Assembly: GCF_046098205.1 (NCBI RefSeq)
Contig: NZ_JBJURJ010000004.1
Span: 62,001 to 126,000 of the forward strand
DNA: 64,000 nt
Source of the DNA: Paenibacillus_AR mesotrionivorans
GTDB lineage: Bacteria > Bacillota > Bacilli > Paenibacillales > NBRC-103111
Direction of reading: 5' to 3'
In this document: positions 1 to 10,001 of the stretch, piece by piece
How the letters are laid out: every line of letters starts with the position of its first letter
Position numbering within the stretch: position 1 is the stretch's first letter
Notes under the pieces: generated by a model
The model's database searches: none
Told to the model about the DNA's origin: nothing
Seen by the model: the letters and a program-made list of their open reading frames with translations, nothing else
Position numbers and translations under genes: made by a program

Positions 1-356
1 GTCATATTCTCGGAGAGATTGAGCTGATCGCGGATACGATTGCCGTGATGAATGGCGGGAAGCTGCTTCAGGAGGTTCCTATGGAGCATATCACGCGGCA
101 GAACACGGAGTATATCGAAATTACAACCCGTGAATGCGGCAAAGCCGCTTATGTCCTAGAGAAGCAATTCCAGCTAACCAATATCCGTGTTTTCGATGGC
201 GGGCAAATCCGGGTTTACGATTGCCGCGTGGCTCAGAATGATTTGATGAAAGCCTTGGTTCTGCACGACGTCGCCATCGAATCCATTTATAAGAAAACAG
301 GGTCGTTAGAGGATTATTTTCTGTCCATTATTAATGGGGGTGATGTCGTTGTTTAA
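1..356 (+). CDS. ABC transporter ATP-binding protein, C-terminal part (partial)
   Basis: Only the C-terminal ~118 codons are in the window. The frame is open from base 3, reading HILGEIELIADTIAVMNGGK, which matches the stretch after the Walker B region in BcrA-type ABC ATPases. The first His would be the switch (H-loop) histidine. The Walker A, signature and Walker B motifs lie upstream of the window. Its stop overlaps the start of the next gene, an ABC-2 type permease, so the two form an export system of the bacitracin-resistance/antimicrobial-peptide type. The substrate cannot be told from this fragment. The family call is good; the exact role is inferred. Confidence 0.85.
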   Translation, partial: HILGEIELIADTIAVMNGGKLLQEVPMEHITRQNTEYIEITTRECGKAAYVLEKQFQLTNIRVFDGGQIRVYDCRVAQNDLMKALVLHDVAIESIYKKTGSLEDYFLSIINGGDVVV

Positions 357-1041
357 GCTGATGAAGCTTGAATTGCGCAAGTTCCGGATGGGCTTCTACA
401 TCCGTTCGGCAATCATCGCCAACATCGTGATATTAGGTCTAGTGTGTTTCATGAGCCTTAACCCGGAGATTCAAGACGGGTTGTCTCTGACCCATTACAG
501 CATGGCCTTCACTGTCATTGATACGCTGGTAAGAGGAACCTACATCGTATTCGCCGCTGTCCTTATTTCAAACCTGGTGATCGATGAGTTCCGTACCAAA
601 TCGATCATGCTTTTGTTCATGTACCCGATCAACCGTAAAAAACTCATTGCCGCGAAGCTGATCATCATTCTGTTATTTACCCTGATTGCCAATATTGCAG
701 GAAATCTGATGGTAGGAGCGGGCTTTCTGGCAGTAAACCTGTTCACTCACACGATATCCGGTCCGTTAACAGCTGCTGTATTATCTAAAGCCCTTCTTAT
801 GATCCTGATGAGTGCAGTCGTCACAGGCTTCATGGGGTTGATTCCGCTTTATGTGGGGATGAGGAAGCACTCCACTCCTGCTACCCTCGTATCCTCTCTC
901 CTTATTGTCGCGATTGTCTGCCAAACCGTAGGTGGCGTCACGTTATACTCCTTTATTGCTGTACCCATCGGATTGGCCGCTCTTGGAGCAGTCATTGCTT
1001 ATATGGCGATTCGCAACATTGAGTATACCGATGTGCCGTAG
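334..1041 (+). CDS. ABC-2 family permease (BcrB-like)
   Basis: This 235-residue protein has about six hydrophobic segments and an N-terminal cytoplasmic stretch rich in Lys/Arg (MKLELRKFRMG), as in BcrB-like permeases that pair with BcrA ATPases. It overlaps the upstream ATPase gene by 23 bases, which suggests translational coupling. No good ribosome site precedes ATG 334. ATG 343 or ATG 361 are alternative starts, and the GGGGGTG just before 343 is too close to help. Role: membrane half of an exporter, probably for a peptide or lipid-type compound. It is followed closely by a convergent acetyltransferase gene with no clear terminator between them. Confidence 0.8.
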   Translation: MGVMSLFKLMKLELRKFRMGFYIRSAIIANIVILGLVCFMSLNPEIQDGLSLTHYSMAFTVIDTLVRGTYIVFAAVLISNLVIDEFRTKSIMLLFMYPINRKKLIAAKLIIILLFTLIANIAGNLMVGAGFLAVNLFTHTISGPLTAAVLSKALLMILMSAVVTGFMGLIPLYVGMRKHSTPATLVSSLLIVAIVCQTVGGVTLYSFIAVPIGLAALGAVIAYMAIRNIEYTDVP

Positions 1042-1064
1042 GTCGTGAGAGGCCTGCAATGGCA

Positions 1065-1934
1065 CTATTCAAACCTCAACTGCAGGGAATCGCAAACCGG
1101 CGTATAGCCGATCTTTTGGTAGATGCTGTTCGAGGTGGGATTGGCCAGGTCCGTATATAAGACGCACTTGGTGAAGCCTTTATCCAAGGCAAGCTGGCTG
1201 ATTTGGGCGACAATTGAAGTGGCGTAGCCCTTCCTGCGTTCATAGGGAGGGGTATAGACGAAGGCCACGCCAATCGCCGTCTGCATGACCCTTGTAAAGC
1301 CTGCCATGGCAACGGGTATCCCGTTGTCCTCCAGAATATAGAGTTTTTTCGATGCGATCCGGTAGAGGTAGGGGGTGGCATCCTCCTGCGGGATGGACAT
1401 GTCGGTTTTGCCGTAGCTCCCCGCTGCGTTGAAGGCTTCTGCCCAGTAGGGGAAAAAGGGCATATCCTGTTTATTTAACAATCGAATGGTGCCCACCTGT
1501 TGAATGTCCGGGTTGACTGCCGTAAGCTCATAGATCCGCTGGTTCATAGTGGTTTGAAAGGTTAATCCTTTGCGCATGGTATAGGCTCTGGCGAAATGCT
1601 CTGCCAGGGTCTTTTCGGTGATGACTCCCGGAAGGTCACGGTCCTTCAGCCCGTCGATGAGACAGTCCACCGCTTCCGAATGGATGATATTGTCTGTTGC
1701 ATAAAGCGTAATATTGTGGGGAGGGGTCATGAGGGCAGTAAGCTGAATGCCTCTGGCATCCGAAACGGTAGCCATTAGCCAATGGACAGGGTCGCGCCAG
1801 TCGGTTTTGTCTTTTCCTTCATGCCCCATGATGAGATTGCCCAGTGGAATCATATTCTGCGCTTCATGACGCATCAGCACCTCATAGGTATCCTTGTAGA
1901 ACTCGTGCACATCTGCATACAGCTTGAATTGCAT
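1065..1934 (-). CDS. GNAT family N-acetyltransferase
   Basis: 289 residues. The C-terminal half carries the GNAT acetyl-CoA binding motif: a VAFVYTPPYERRKGYATSIV stretch, matching the V-x-T-P-x-x-R-x-x-G-Y-A pattern, followed by a helix and LYTDLANPTSNSIYQKIGY, the usual end of the fold. The N-terminal ~130 residues are less conserved and may form a second, degenerate GNAT-like domain, as in other ~290-residue Bacillus-group members. The protein is cytoplasmic and its acceptor substrate is unknown. It is transcribed convergently to the ABC permease. The family call is firm; no substrate can be inferred from the neighbours. Confidence 0.85.
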   Translation of the reverse strand: MQFKLYADVHEFYKDTYEVLMRHEAQNMIPLGNLIMGHEGKDKTDWRDPVHWLMATVSDARGIQLTALMTPPHNITLYATDNIIHSEAVDCLIDGLKDRDLPGVITEKTLAEHFARAYTMRKGLTFQTTMNQRIYELTAVNPDIQQVGTIRLLNKQDMPFFPYWAEAFNAAGSYGKTDMSIPQEDATPYLYRIASKKLYILEDNGIPVAMAGFTRVMQTAIGVAFVYTPPYERRKGYATSIVAQISQLALDKGFTKCVLYTDLANPTSNSIYQKIGYTPVCDSLQLRFE

Positions 1935-1951
1935 GGCCGCATCACCCTTTC

Positions 1952-2339
1952 AACTGTTCCTTGTTTGTTATGAGAATGCCAAAAAGCTCCATCCCACTAT
2001 AGGAGATCAGGAATATTCTGTCAATCATTGAAACAGCAAGTTCATGAAGTGGGGAAAATCAATACAATCATTTATTCCATTTTGGTCAGGCACCAATCAG
2101 GATATAGTTGGGAATAGGAGAATGCAAAGGCGGGATTCTTGTGCCAATAACTCTGTAATGGTTAAGGACATGGAAAAGGATAAACCTCTTTTTTTGAAAG
2201 TAATGTTCAACAGGGAGAGGTCTGTCCATTTTTAACCATCACAGAGAACGCGGGATAATTTGTTTGCACTTCCATCGGGTACCCAATAGGGTCCCGCAGC
2301 TCATTACCGGCGTTCCTCTGATCCGGAGGAGCCAAGACT
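1952..2339. other. Intergenic region, no gene supported
   Basis: This stretch separates the acetyltransferase and DUF1062 genes. A 63-codon frame (2044-2235) is open, but it has no ribosome site and no recognisable protein character. The sequence is AT-richer than its surroundings, as expected for a divergent promoter region. I see no convincing hairpin or RNA gene. Confidence 0.5.
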
Positions 2340-2912
2340 ATGATTTTGCCCGGGGAATATCGGATTGAGATTATCCCTTTAGAAACGCCTAAGCTTCAAA
2401 TCCATTGTCATAGATGCAAAAAATCGGCCGCCTTCTATTGCAGTGAAAAGTTCAGGGTAAATGCACAGCAGAAGCATATCGATGTTTGGCTTATTTATAA
2501 ATGCGGACAATGTGACAACACCTGGAATTACCCTATTCTGTCCCGAATCCATACCCACGCATTGGATAAGAATCTCCACCGGAAGTTTATGAACAATGAC
2601 AGAGAGACCGCTTGGAGGTATGCCTTTCAGATTGATCAGCTGCGCAAGGTATGCCACGAGGTGGACACAGACATTTCCTATACATTGAAAATAGAAGCGG
2701 TAGACCGTAAAGAAGAGAGCTGTAAGATTTTTTTGTTTTCTCCATATCTGTTTGATCTGCGGTTGGATAAGGTATTGCGGCAGATTCTTGGGATATCCAG
2801 GTCCAAGCTGGAGCACATGGCGGACTGCAACGGCATCCTAACAAATCCGCCGGTCCGTTTGAACAGTAAGCTAAAAGAAGATCTGTGGATTACCGTTTTG
2901 CCTCTTGAATAA
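2340..2912 (+). CDS. DUF1062 domain-containing protein
   Basis: 190 residues matching the DUF1062 family by its hallmark N-terminus: EIIPLETPKL, then two Cys pairs (CHRCKK and CGQCDNTW) that look like a zinc ribbon, and the phrases KFRVNAQQKHIDVWLIYKC and YAFQIDQLRKVC. The C-terminal part (RLDKVLRQILGISRSKLEHM) looks like a small S4-type or helix-turn-helix fold. It is cytoplasmic and its biochemical function is unknown. GGAGGAG precedes the ATG by about 11 bases. A terminator follows directly, so it is probably monocistronic. Confidence 0.8.
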   Translation: MILPGEYRIEIIPLETPKLQIHCHRCKKSAAFYCSEKFRVNAQQKHIDVWLIYKCGQCDNTWNYPILSRIHTHALDKNLHRKFMNNDRETAWRYAFQIDQLRKVCHEVDTDISYTLKIEAVDRKEESCKIFLFSPYLFDLRLDKVLRQILGISRSKLEHMADCNGILTNPPVRLNSKLKEDLWITVLPLE

Positions 2913-2926
2913 GACTCCTACTATAA

Positions 2927-2964
2927 AGTCGTCCTTGAAGGAAAAAGGGCGGCTCTATTTTTTT
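2927..2964 (+). terminator. Rho-independent terminator after DUF1062 gene
   Basis: AGTCGTCCT (2927-2935) pairs with AGGGCGGCT (2946-2954), a 9-bp stem with G-U pairs, followed by CTATTTTTTT. The 3' arm and tail are nearly the same as in the terminator at 9059. Confidence 0.85.
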
Positions 2965-3122
2965 AACCTGGCTGCAGAAAAAGATTAAGATTTTAATCAT
3001 TCTTTAATTAGACTTAATGATCTGGATGAAGAATATTGGAGGATATTAGCGTGAAAAGTCGAAATATTATACATATTTTAGAAAATACATTCCTTATGCA
3101 GTATAAAACTGGAGGTTTATTA

Positions 3123-6100
3123 GTGGCTAAAAAAATGCAAAGGCCCCTCTCTTTATTGTTATCGTTTGTGCTGCTGCTTGCATCTCTTTCATTGTCTTCG
3201 ATGCCGGCATCTGCAGCGGGAGCGCTCATTAATGTGAAAGGAAATGAAGCGACAACTGCTGTCACTCCTATAGCAGGGACTTCGGACAGCCATGGCAACA
3301 CGTATGCTGCGGGCTCCATTGCAGGGACGGGAGCAGCAGGCTCTGCGACCTTTGGAGGTACGACAATCACGCAATCCGCCGAGGGAAAAAGCACGGCTTT
3401 TGTAGCCAAGTATGATGCAGCGGGGGATTTTGCCTGGGCCAAAGGAATAGAGTCCTCTGGAACGGGGGGCGGCGTTACTTCCGTTAAGGCGGATGCATCA
3501 GGTGTGTATATTAGCGGATATTTTGCTGATAAGCTTGATATTGGACAAGATGGAAGCTATGAGCAGGCACCTTCGGTTACAGGCAGCCTGACAGGGTATA
3601 TTGCCAAGCTTGATCCAAACGGGGCTTATTTGTGGTCCATATCGATTACTTCAACGGATGCAGGCTCCACAGCATCGAGATTGGCGCTTGATGCCAACGG
3701 CAATGTCTATCTGACAGGCTATTATTATTCCTATGAGAACGATGTCATTGTCAACGGAACGCATGGTACGTCGGCGGTTCTGACTAAAGGTGAGAGCAGA
3801 GATTTTTATGCGATGAAAGTGGACACGGATGGAAGGATTATTTGGTCGACAGTGGGAAAGGGTTATATTGGTGATAATACTCCCTCCGGGATTGCGGTCA
3901 GCCCCTCCGGAGAGGTTTACGTGGTGGGGACCGCTCTTGGTTTGACCTTTGGAGGGGTTACTTATGGCAATGCAGCTGTGGGCGGATTCATTCTGAAGCT
4001 GGACGCAACAGGCGAGTTTCAATGGTTCAAAAAAATGATGGGCGCTGCTGCTGACAAGGTATTCCAAATTGCGGTAGATTCGCAGGGCAATCCTGTTATG
4101 GTTGGCCTCTTCAGCGGGACGACGTTTGATATCGATCCGGGTGCCGAAGTAACGGCAATCAGTGCCGACCATACGGACGGTTATGTGGCGAAACTAGACC
4201 CTAATGCTAATTTGCTCTGGTACAAGCAGGTGAAGGGCGCGGAAGGCGGGGTCGGATTATTTAATCGGGTGTTTATAGATCCCCAAGACAATGTATATGC
4301 TTCGGGAACGGTTGATGCGGCAGGCACTCATTCCCTGGACGGAATTCCCCTCAGCGGTAACGGGATTTCGGAACCATTCGTGTGGAAGGGCAATTCGGCA
4401 GGCTCTACAGCGTGGTTGAAATCGGTGGGGGGGCCAGGTTATGACCAGTTCGTTGATATTGAAATAGCTCCCAATGATGGAATCCGGGCCATACTGAGAA
4501 TCGGGGATACGGCGGATGTTGACCCGGGCCCTTCCGTGCTTAACGCGTACACCTCGGCAGTTAATAAAAATGCGTTGGTGATTACCAACTGGTCCGCATC
4601 GGGTGAGCTTGCACCTTTTGCGGCAGCGGCTCCCGCCTACCAAATCAACGGTATGGACTATAGCTGGCAGGATGCTGTTCTGGCGGCTGATGGAGACCGG
4701 CTGGCGATTACAACCGATGGCTCTCCTTCTGCGCCGGTACGTATTCATGTGACGGCACCCCAGGGTTCAACGGTTACCTTACAGGGCAAACCCGGTAACA
4801 CCTACACGGGTGTCTATGTTCAAGCGGATGAGCATATTACCCTGAATCTGGAGGATTTCAATATTACAGCTCCTGCCGGTGACAGCTTCAGCGGGATCAG
4901 CTTCACCAAAACGAACAGCACCGGCAATACGGTGTTGAATCTGACCGGGAGCAATACCATTCAAGGCTTCGAAGGCATCCGTGCGGCATTCAACCATCAG
5001 CTTACCATTACCGGTACCGGCTCCCTTATAACCAAGGGGCGTCCGGCTGTGGCAGAAGGAGCAGACAGCGGCCACGGCATCCATTTGCTCTCGGATGGCA
5101 CCGGAGCTACACAGCCGGGGTCCAAGCTTATTATTGAAGCTGCTGTAACGGCGATCGGCGGCGATTCGACGGCGGAGTCCGGCGGGAACGGCATTTTCCT
5201 GGACTGGGGCAATATGCTGGTGAAGAGCGGTGTTGTGACAGCGAAGGGCGGCAACACCGACGGAGACCGGACAGGACTTTCCTCAGGATCTGTCACCAGG
5301 CGCGGCGGCCGGGGTATCCAGCTTGTTGGCTGGGGTTTCCCGCAGTCCTCCTCCGGCATCCTGACTGTCGAAGGCGGACAAGTGACAGCAGCCGGCGGTG
5401 AAGCCCTGGCGGTGAATCCGAACGGGTATTTTTTTGAGGGTGGCAAGGGTATCGACGCCGACACGGGAGTGTCCATAACCGGAGGTACGGTAACGGCAGC
5501 CGGTGGAAGCAGTGTGAACGGCATCGGCGGCCACGCCATTCAATCCTGGAATACACTGGATATCAGCGGCGCCAATACGGCTGTAACGGCTATGGGCGGC
5601 AAGGGCATCACCTTTTACGGCAGCGGAATTGGTTTGTATATCACCAATAATATCTCCATCAGCGGAGCGGTTGTGACTGCTACGGGCGGGGAAGGTTCAA
5701 CAAGCGAATACGGTATCTTCTCTCCCAACGGCAGCTTAACCATCTCGAATGGTGCCCATGTCACCGCAAATGGTGGACAAGGGATTATCACGGATGCGGG
5801 AGCTTCGGGGGGGCCGGCGGTTTACGTTAGCGGGACGATCCATATTACGGGCTCTGATGTATCGGCGACCGGTGGAGACGGCCCGGTTAACGGATCTCAT
5901 GGATTAATCTCCATTAACGGTGAAATTGTGATTGAGGATGGCGCATCTGTGGAAGCCTTCGGCGGAACGGGAACAACCGGTGTCGGCGGAGCAGGCTTAC
6001 GCGCCTTCGGCAACGGAACAGGCAGCAAGGTCTTGATTGCTGCAGACGCGGGGGATGTTTATGTCCGTGGCGGACAAGGGGCTTCTGCAGTCAGGCCGTC

Positions 6101-9047
6101 CGTGATCGGCAAGGATGTATTTATTGCCGCAGGCAATGTTGGCCAGATTGCGATGGAAGGGTCAGTAAACCCCCGTTCCATCAAAAATACGGTGGGCGGC
6201 GATGATGTGTATATGCTATCCGCCTCGAAGAATCCACCTGCGGCTGGAGCCATTGTGTCCCAGGTAACTGGAGTATTGGGAGGAGCCTACACGTATCATG
6301 CGCCAACCAAGGCAGACGGAACGGCGTTCCTGTGGCTTCCTGCCGGGAACCAGACGGCGGCGTCAACCGGTTATACAAGCGAGAATCCGACGGTAACTCC
6401 TGATGACAGCGCATCTGTTGTCTTGTCCGTCGGTAGTAGCGCTCCGGAGCTGGGACTGAGCCAATGGGGCAACTATGACTTTGGTACAGCAACAGCCGGT
6501 TACGTAGCACCGGCGGCCCTCAGCGTAACAGTCAGCAATACGGGCACCGGCTCGACGGGAGCATTGACCGTTGCGCTAAGCGGAACAAACGCCAGTGACT
6601 TCATTCTGTCGAAGACTGCGGTCAGCGATTTGGCAGCAGGCGGCAGCGACAGCTTTACAGTTGTGCCGAAGGCTGGCCTGCTGGCAGGCCTATACACGGC
6701 AACTGTAACGGTATCGGGGGATTCGGTAACGGCGCAAAGCTTCACCGTGAGCTTCGAGGTAACTCCGGCATTAAGCAATGATGCAGGTCTGACCGGCATT
6801 GCAGGTCAAACCGCCGCAGCAGTCGGAGGCGGAGACGGCAGTACAGCCGACCAAGCAATTACCTGGACGGTGAATGTACCGTACAGCACAACATCACTGG
6901 GATTGTCGGATGTATCGACAGTCACCGGCGTCACCTACTACAAGCTGTACACAGACAATGCCTTCACCAGCGAGATTACAGGCGCGTCAACAGTTGACCT
7001 GACGGCAGGGGGAGCAACGGCCATCTACGTGAAGGTAATGGCCCAGGACGGGGTAACCGTGAAGTATTATGCGGTGACGGTGAACCGGGAGGAAGATCTG
7101 ACGTATGGTATCGGGTTGAGCCAAACGGGCAACCAAGATTTCGGTACAGCAACAGCCGGTTACGTATCACCTGCGGCTTATAGTGTGACGGTGAACAATA
7201 CGGGCACCGGCTCGACGGGAGCATTGACCGTTGCGCTAAGCGGAACAAACGCCAGTGACTTCATTCTGTCGAAGACGGCGGTCAGCGGTTTGGCGGCAGG
7301 CGGCAGCGACAGCTTTACGGTTGTGCCGAAGACCGGCCTGCCGGCAGGCCAATACACGGCAACCGTAACGGTGTCGGGGGATTCGGTAACGGCGCAAAGC
7401 TTTACCGTAAGCTTCACGGTATCTTCGGCGCTAAACAATGATGCGGTTCTGACCGGCATTGCAGGTCAAACCGCAGCAACGCCCGGAGGCGGTAACGGCA
7501 GCACAGCCAACCAAGCGGTCACCTGGACGGTGAATGTACCTTACAGCACAGCAGCGCTGAGATTGACGGATGTGACGACCGTCACCGGCGCCACCTACCA
7601 GATGTACACCGACAGCGGCTTTACCAGCGAGATTACGGGTTCCTCCACCGTTGCCCTCACAGCAGGCGGAGCAACGACCGTGTACGTGAAGGTAACGGCT
7701 CAGGATGGCGTAACCGTGAAGTATTTTGCGGTAATCGTGAACCGGGCGGCTGATTCGACCCCTACCTCAACGGATACCTCCCAACCGGCAGGCACTCCAG
7801 ACAATGGGGTAGATGTTTACGTGAACGGCAAGGCGGAGAGTGCAGGCACAGCCACAGTGAAGCAGATTAACGATCAAACGGTTACCACCATTGACGTGAA
7901 TCAGCAAAAGCTTGAGGGCAAGCTGGCAGCGGAGGGGAAGAATGCGGTTGTTACCGTCATGTTCACTAAACAATCGGATGTGCTTGTGGGTCAGCTAAAC
8001 GGTGAGATGATCGCCAAGATGGAGCAGCAGCAAGCTTCCTTGGAATTGAAGACAAATACTGCTTCTTACAAGGTACCCTCGCTGCAGCTTAACATCCAAG
8101 GTTTGGCGGAAAAGCTTGGAGCCGGCGAACTGAAGGATGTGAAGCTTCAGATTCATATTGCCGAGACCGGTTCGGACAAGCTGAAAATCGTATCTGATGC
8201 CGCCGCGGCGGGAGGCTTCACGGTAGTGGCACCATCGGTGGATTTTACAGTCAATGCGGTATATGGTGACAAGACTATCGAAATCAAGGACTACTCGGTT
8301 TATGTGGAACGGAGGATTGCCATTCCGGAGGGGATCAACTCCAACAAAATTACAACCGGTGTTGTAGTGGAAGCAGACGGCACCGTACGCCATGTACCTA
8401 CCCGGGTTGAGGTGGTGGATGGCAAGTATTATGCCGTGATCAACAGCTTAACCAACAGTACCTATTCCGTTGTGTATCATCCGTTGGAGTTCGCGGATGC
8501 AGCCGGTCATTGGGGCAAAAGCGCCATCAATGATATGGGCTCCCGGATGGTGATTGAGGGTGTTGGCGCGGATCGCTTCGAGCCGGAACGGGATATCACG
8601 CGGGCTGAGTTCGCCGCAATTCTGGTGAAGGGTCTCGGACTCCGGCTGAATGCGTACCAATCTGCTCCGTTCTCCGACGTAGCCCGCACGGACTGGTACG
8701 CGCAGGTTGTCCAAACTGCTTATGATTATAAGCTGATCGCGGGGTATGAGGATGGCTCCTTCCGTCCGGAAGTGAAGATTACCCGTCAGGAAGCCATGAA
8801 TATCATGGCCAAGGCGATGCGAATTACCGGACTGAAAAACAAGCTGCAGGGTACAGCTGATGTGCTTGCGGGTTACCAAGACCAAACGGCTATCGCATCC
8901 TGGGCATACGAGGCTGCAGCTGACTGTGTGGCAGGCGGCTTGATTTCTGGAAGAAGCGCAGAGTCTATTGCACCCGTAGCCAATATAACGAGAGCAGAGG
9001 TGGCTGCCATTGTGCAGCGGTTGCTGAAGAAATCGGAACTGATTTAA
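3123..9047 (+). CDS. SLH-domain surface protein 1 (beta-propeller, beta-helix, Ig-like repeats)
   Basis: About 1974 residues from GTG 3123, which has a good GGAGGT site. GTG 3051 also has GGAGG upstream but would put ~24 extra residues before the signal peptide. Signal peptide ends near ASA. Residues ~40-500: SBBP-type beta-propeller repeats (NVYLTGYY, NVYASGTV blades). ~500-1090: right-handed beta-helix-like region resembling carbohydrate-binding Cthe_2159-type proteins. ~1111-1330 and ~1330-1541: two near-identical units, each a choice-of-anchor/ASPM-like Ig fold plus a cadherin-like beta-sandwich. ~1563-1785: module shared with two other SLH proteins in this window. ~1790-1974: three SLH domains. 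It is predicted to be exported and held on secondary cell-wall polymer. No catalytic site was recognised; a polysaccharide-binding or adhesive role is inferred. Confidence 0.9.
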   Translation: MAKKMQRPLSLLLSFVLLLASLSLSSMPASAAGALINVKGNEATTAVTPIAGTSDSHGNTYAAGSIAGTGAAGSATFGGTTITQSAEGKSTAFVAKYDAAGDFAWAKGIESSGTGGGVTSVKADASGVYISGYFADKLDIGQDGSYEQAPSVTGSLTGYIAKLDPNGAYLWSISITSTDAGSTASRLALDANGNVYLTGYYYSYENDVIVNGTHGTSAVLTKGESRDFYAMKVDTDGRIIWSTVGKGYIGDNTPSGIAVSPSGEVYVVGTALGLTFGGVTYGNAAVGGFILKLDATGEFQWFKKMMGAAADKVFQIAVDSQGNPVMVGLFSGTTFDIDPGAEVTAISADHTDGYVAKLDPNANLLWYKQVKGAEGGVGLFNRVFIDPQDNVYASGTVDAAGTHSLDGIPLSGNGISEPFVWKGNSAGSTAWLKSVGGPGYDQFVDIEIAPNDGIRAILRIGDTADVDPGPSVLNAYTSAVNKNALVITNWSASGELAPFAAAAPAYQINGMDYSWQDAVLAADGDRLAITTDGSPSAPVRIHVTAPQGSTVTLQGKPGNTYTGVYVQADEHITLNLEDFNITAPAGDSFSGISFTKTNSTGNTVLNLTGSNTIQGFEGIRAAFNHQLTITGTGSLITKGRPAVAEGADSGHGIHLLSDGTGATQPGSKLIIEAAVTAIGGDSTAESGGNGIFLDWGNMLVKSGVVTAKGGNTDGDRTGLSSGSVTRRGGRGIQLVGWGFPQSSSGILTVEGGQVTAAGGEALAVNPNGYFFEGGKGIDADTGVSITGGTVTAAGGSSVNGIGGHAIQSWNTLDISGANTAVTAMGGKGITFYGSGIGLYITNNISISGAVVTATGGEGSTSEYGIFSPNGSLTISNGAHVTANGGQGIITDAGASGGPAVYVSGTIHITGSDVSATGGDGPVNGSHGLISINGEIVIEDGASVEAFGGTGTTGVGGAGLRAFGNGTGSKVLIAADAGDVYVRGGQGASAVRPSVIGKDVFIAAGNVGQIAMEGSVNPRSIKNTVGGDDVYMLSASKNPPAAGAIVSQVTGVLGGAYTYHAPTKADGTAFLWLPAGNQTAASTGYTSENPTVTPDDSASVVLSVGSSAPELGLSQWGNYDFGTATAGYVAPAALSVTVSNTGTGSTGALTVALSGTNASDFILSKTAVSDLAAGGSDSFTVVPKAGLLAGLYTATVTVSGDSVTAQSFTVSFEVTPALSNDAGLTGIAGQTAAAVGGGDGSTADQAITWTVNVPYSTTSLGLSDVSTVTGVTYYKLYTDNAFTSEITGASTVDLTAGGATAIYVKVMAQDGVTVKYYAVTVNREEDLTYGIGLSQTGNQDFGTATAGYVSPAAYSVTVNNTGTGSTGALTVALSGTNASDFILSKTAVSGLAAGGSDSFTVVPKTGLPAGQYTATVTVSGDSVTAQSFTVSFTVSSALNNDAVLTGIAGQTAATPGGGNGSTANQAVTWTVNVPYSTAALRLTDVTTVTGATYQMYTDSGFTSEITGSSTVALTAGGATTVYVKVTAQDGVTVKYFAVIVNRAADSTPTSTDTSQPAGTPDNGVDVYVNGKAESAGTATVKQINDQTVTTIDVNQQKLEGKLAAEGKNAVVTVMFTKQSDVLVGQLNGEMIAKMEQQQASLELKTNTASYKVPSLQLNIQGLAEKLGAGELKDVKLQIHIAETGSDKLKIVSDAAAAGGFTVVAPSVDFTVNAVYGDKTIEIKDYSVYVERRIAIPEGINSNKITTGVVVEADGTVRHVPTRVEVVDGKYYAVINSLTNSTYSVVYHPLEFADAAGHWGKSAINDMGSRMVIEGVGADRFEPERDITRAEFAAILVKGLGLRLNAYQSAPFSDVARTDWYAQVVQTAYDYKLIAGYEDGSFRPEVKITRQEAMNIMAKAMRITGLKNKLQGTADVLAGYQDQTAIASWAYEAAADCVAGGLISGRSAESIAPVANITRAEVAAIVQRLLKKSELI
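6480..7745 (+). repeat. Two tandem 660-base coding repeats in SLH protein 1
   Basis: The block starting near 6480 recurs at an offset of exactly 660 bases (7140). Positions 6541-6615 and 7201-7275 are identical, and the rest differs by scattered substitutions and a few codon indels. Each unit encodes one Ig-like plus one cadherin-like domain. Confidence 0.9.
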
Positions 9048-9058
9048 CCAATAGAAAC

Positions 9059-9092
9059 GAGCCGCCCAGTCAAAAGGGCGGCTCTATTTTTT
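9059..9092 (+). terminator. Rho-independent terminator after SLH protein 1
   Basis: GAGCCGCCC (9059-9067) and GGGCGGCTC (9076-9084) form a perfect 9-bp stem, followed by TATTTTTT. It lies between convergent genes. Confidence 0.92.
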
Positions 9093-9095
9093 GTT

Positions 9096-10001
9096 CTATT
9101 TTTTGTTCAACGCCAACAACAAAATCATCCCAACAATACAAGCCGCGCCCATCCATTGGAAAAGTCCAAAGGGCTCTTTTAGCCAAACGACGGTTGTACC
9201 AACAGCTGCCAGCGGCTCTAAGCTGCCCAGCAGGCTTGATTCCTTAGGGGAAAGGCTTTGCAGGCTTTCGATATAAAACCAGAAGGCCAACATGGTGCCG
9301 AAGAGGATAACGAATATCAAGTACCAATAGGCCTCCGGCGTCATTGCAGCGAGGTTGATCTGCCAAGGCGGGTGGATGAAGCTTAATGAAACACCCCCGA
9401 TTATCATCGCCCAGCCGACAATGACCAGCGAATCGTATTGCTTCAATAGAGGGACCGCATATAAGGTATAAAACGCCAAGGCCACCCCGGATAAAACACC
9501 CCACACAATGGCAGGACCCGGTACGGATAAACCGGAGACGGAGCCGTTGGTTAACAGGCAGAAACAACCGGCTAATGCAAGCGCAACAATCAGCAAATCT
9601 CTTCGCGTTAGAGAGGCTTGCTTGCGCAAGATTGAATAAACGATGATCATAACGGGCGCTAAATATTGCAATAACGTGGCCACAGCAGCATTCCCATGAT
9701 TAATGGATGCCATGTAGGTGTATTGAACCGCAAGCATACCCAGCAATCCGAAGATCATCAGGCGGCTGGCGGTGCTTCCCCTTTTCCAGACATCGAATAT
9801 TTGGGTCCGGTCCTTTGCAAAAAATTGAACGGTTAAAAGTAAAAGCCCCGCAATGAGCAAACGTGTCGTAACCAGCCAATTGACATCAATGGCGAATTGC
9901 TGAAAGAGCTTCTGGGCAACAGTGCCCCCAATTCCCCAAAACACTGCCCCGCATATCACAAGAATGAAGCCTGTTCTTCTGGTTTGTTCTCCACCCATCA
10001 C
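9096..10001 (-). CDS. EamA/DMT family transporter
   Basis: 301 residues with about ten hydrophobic segments arranged as two EamA repeats. The N-terminus FILVICGAVFWGIGGTVAQ and the later PGPAIVWGVLSGVALAFYTL and LGSLEPLAAVGTTVVWLKEP are typical of the drug/metabolite transporter superfamily. It is an inner-membrane exporter or permease for a small metabolite, identity unknown. It is divergent from an AraC-type regulator only ~100 bases away (10106), the usual arrangement for a transporter controlled by its neighbour. The regulatory link is inferred from position only. Confidence 0.88.
   Translation of the reverse strand: MMGGEQTRRTGFILVICGAVFWGIGGTVAQKLFQQFAIDVNWLVTTRLLIAGLLLLTVQFFAKDRTQIFDVWKRGSTASRLMIFGLLGMLAVQYTYMASINHGNAAVATLLQYLAPVMIIVYSILRKQASLTRRDLLIVALALAGCFCLLTNGSVSGLSVPGPAIVWGVLSGVALAFYTLYAVPLLKQYDSLVIVGWAMIIGGVSLSFIHPPWQINLAAMTPEAYWYLIFVILFGTMLAFWFYIESLQSLSPKESSLLGSLEPLAAVGTTVVWLKEPFGLFQWMGAACIVGMILLLALNKK

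Noticed and set aside
2044..2235. 63-codon frame in the 1.95-2.34 kb gap
   Set aside because: No ribosome site and no protein-like pattern.
3051..3053. GTG 3051 as start of SLH protein 1
   Set aside because: It has a GGAGG site, but gives a long polar stretch before the signal peptide; GTG 3123 has an equally good site and a normal signal peptide. Not fully excluded.
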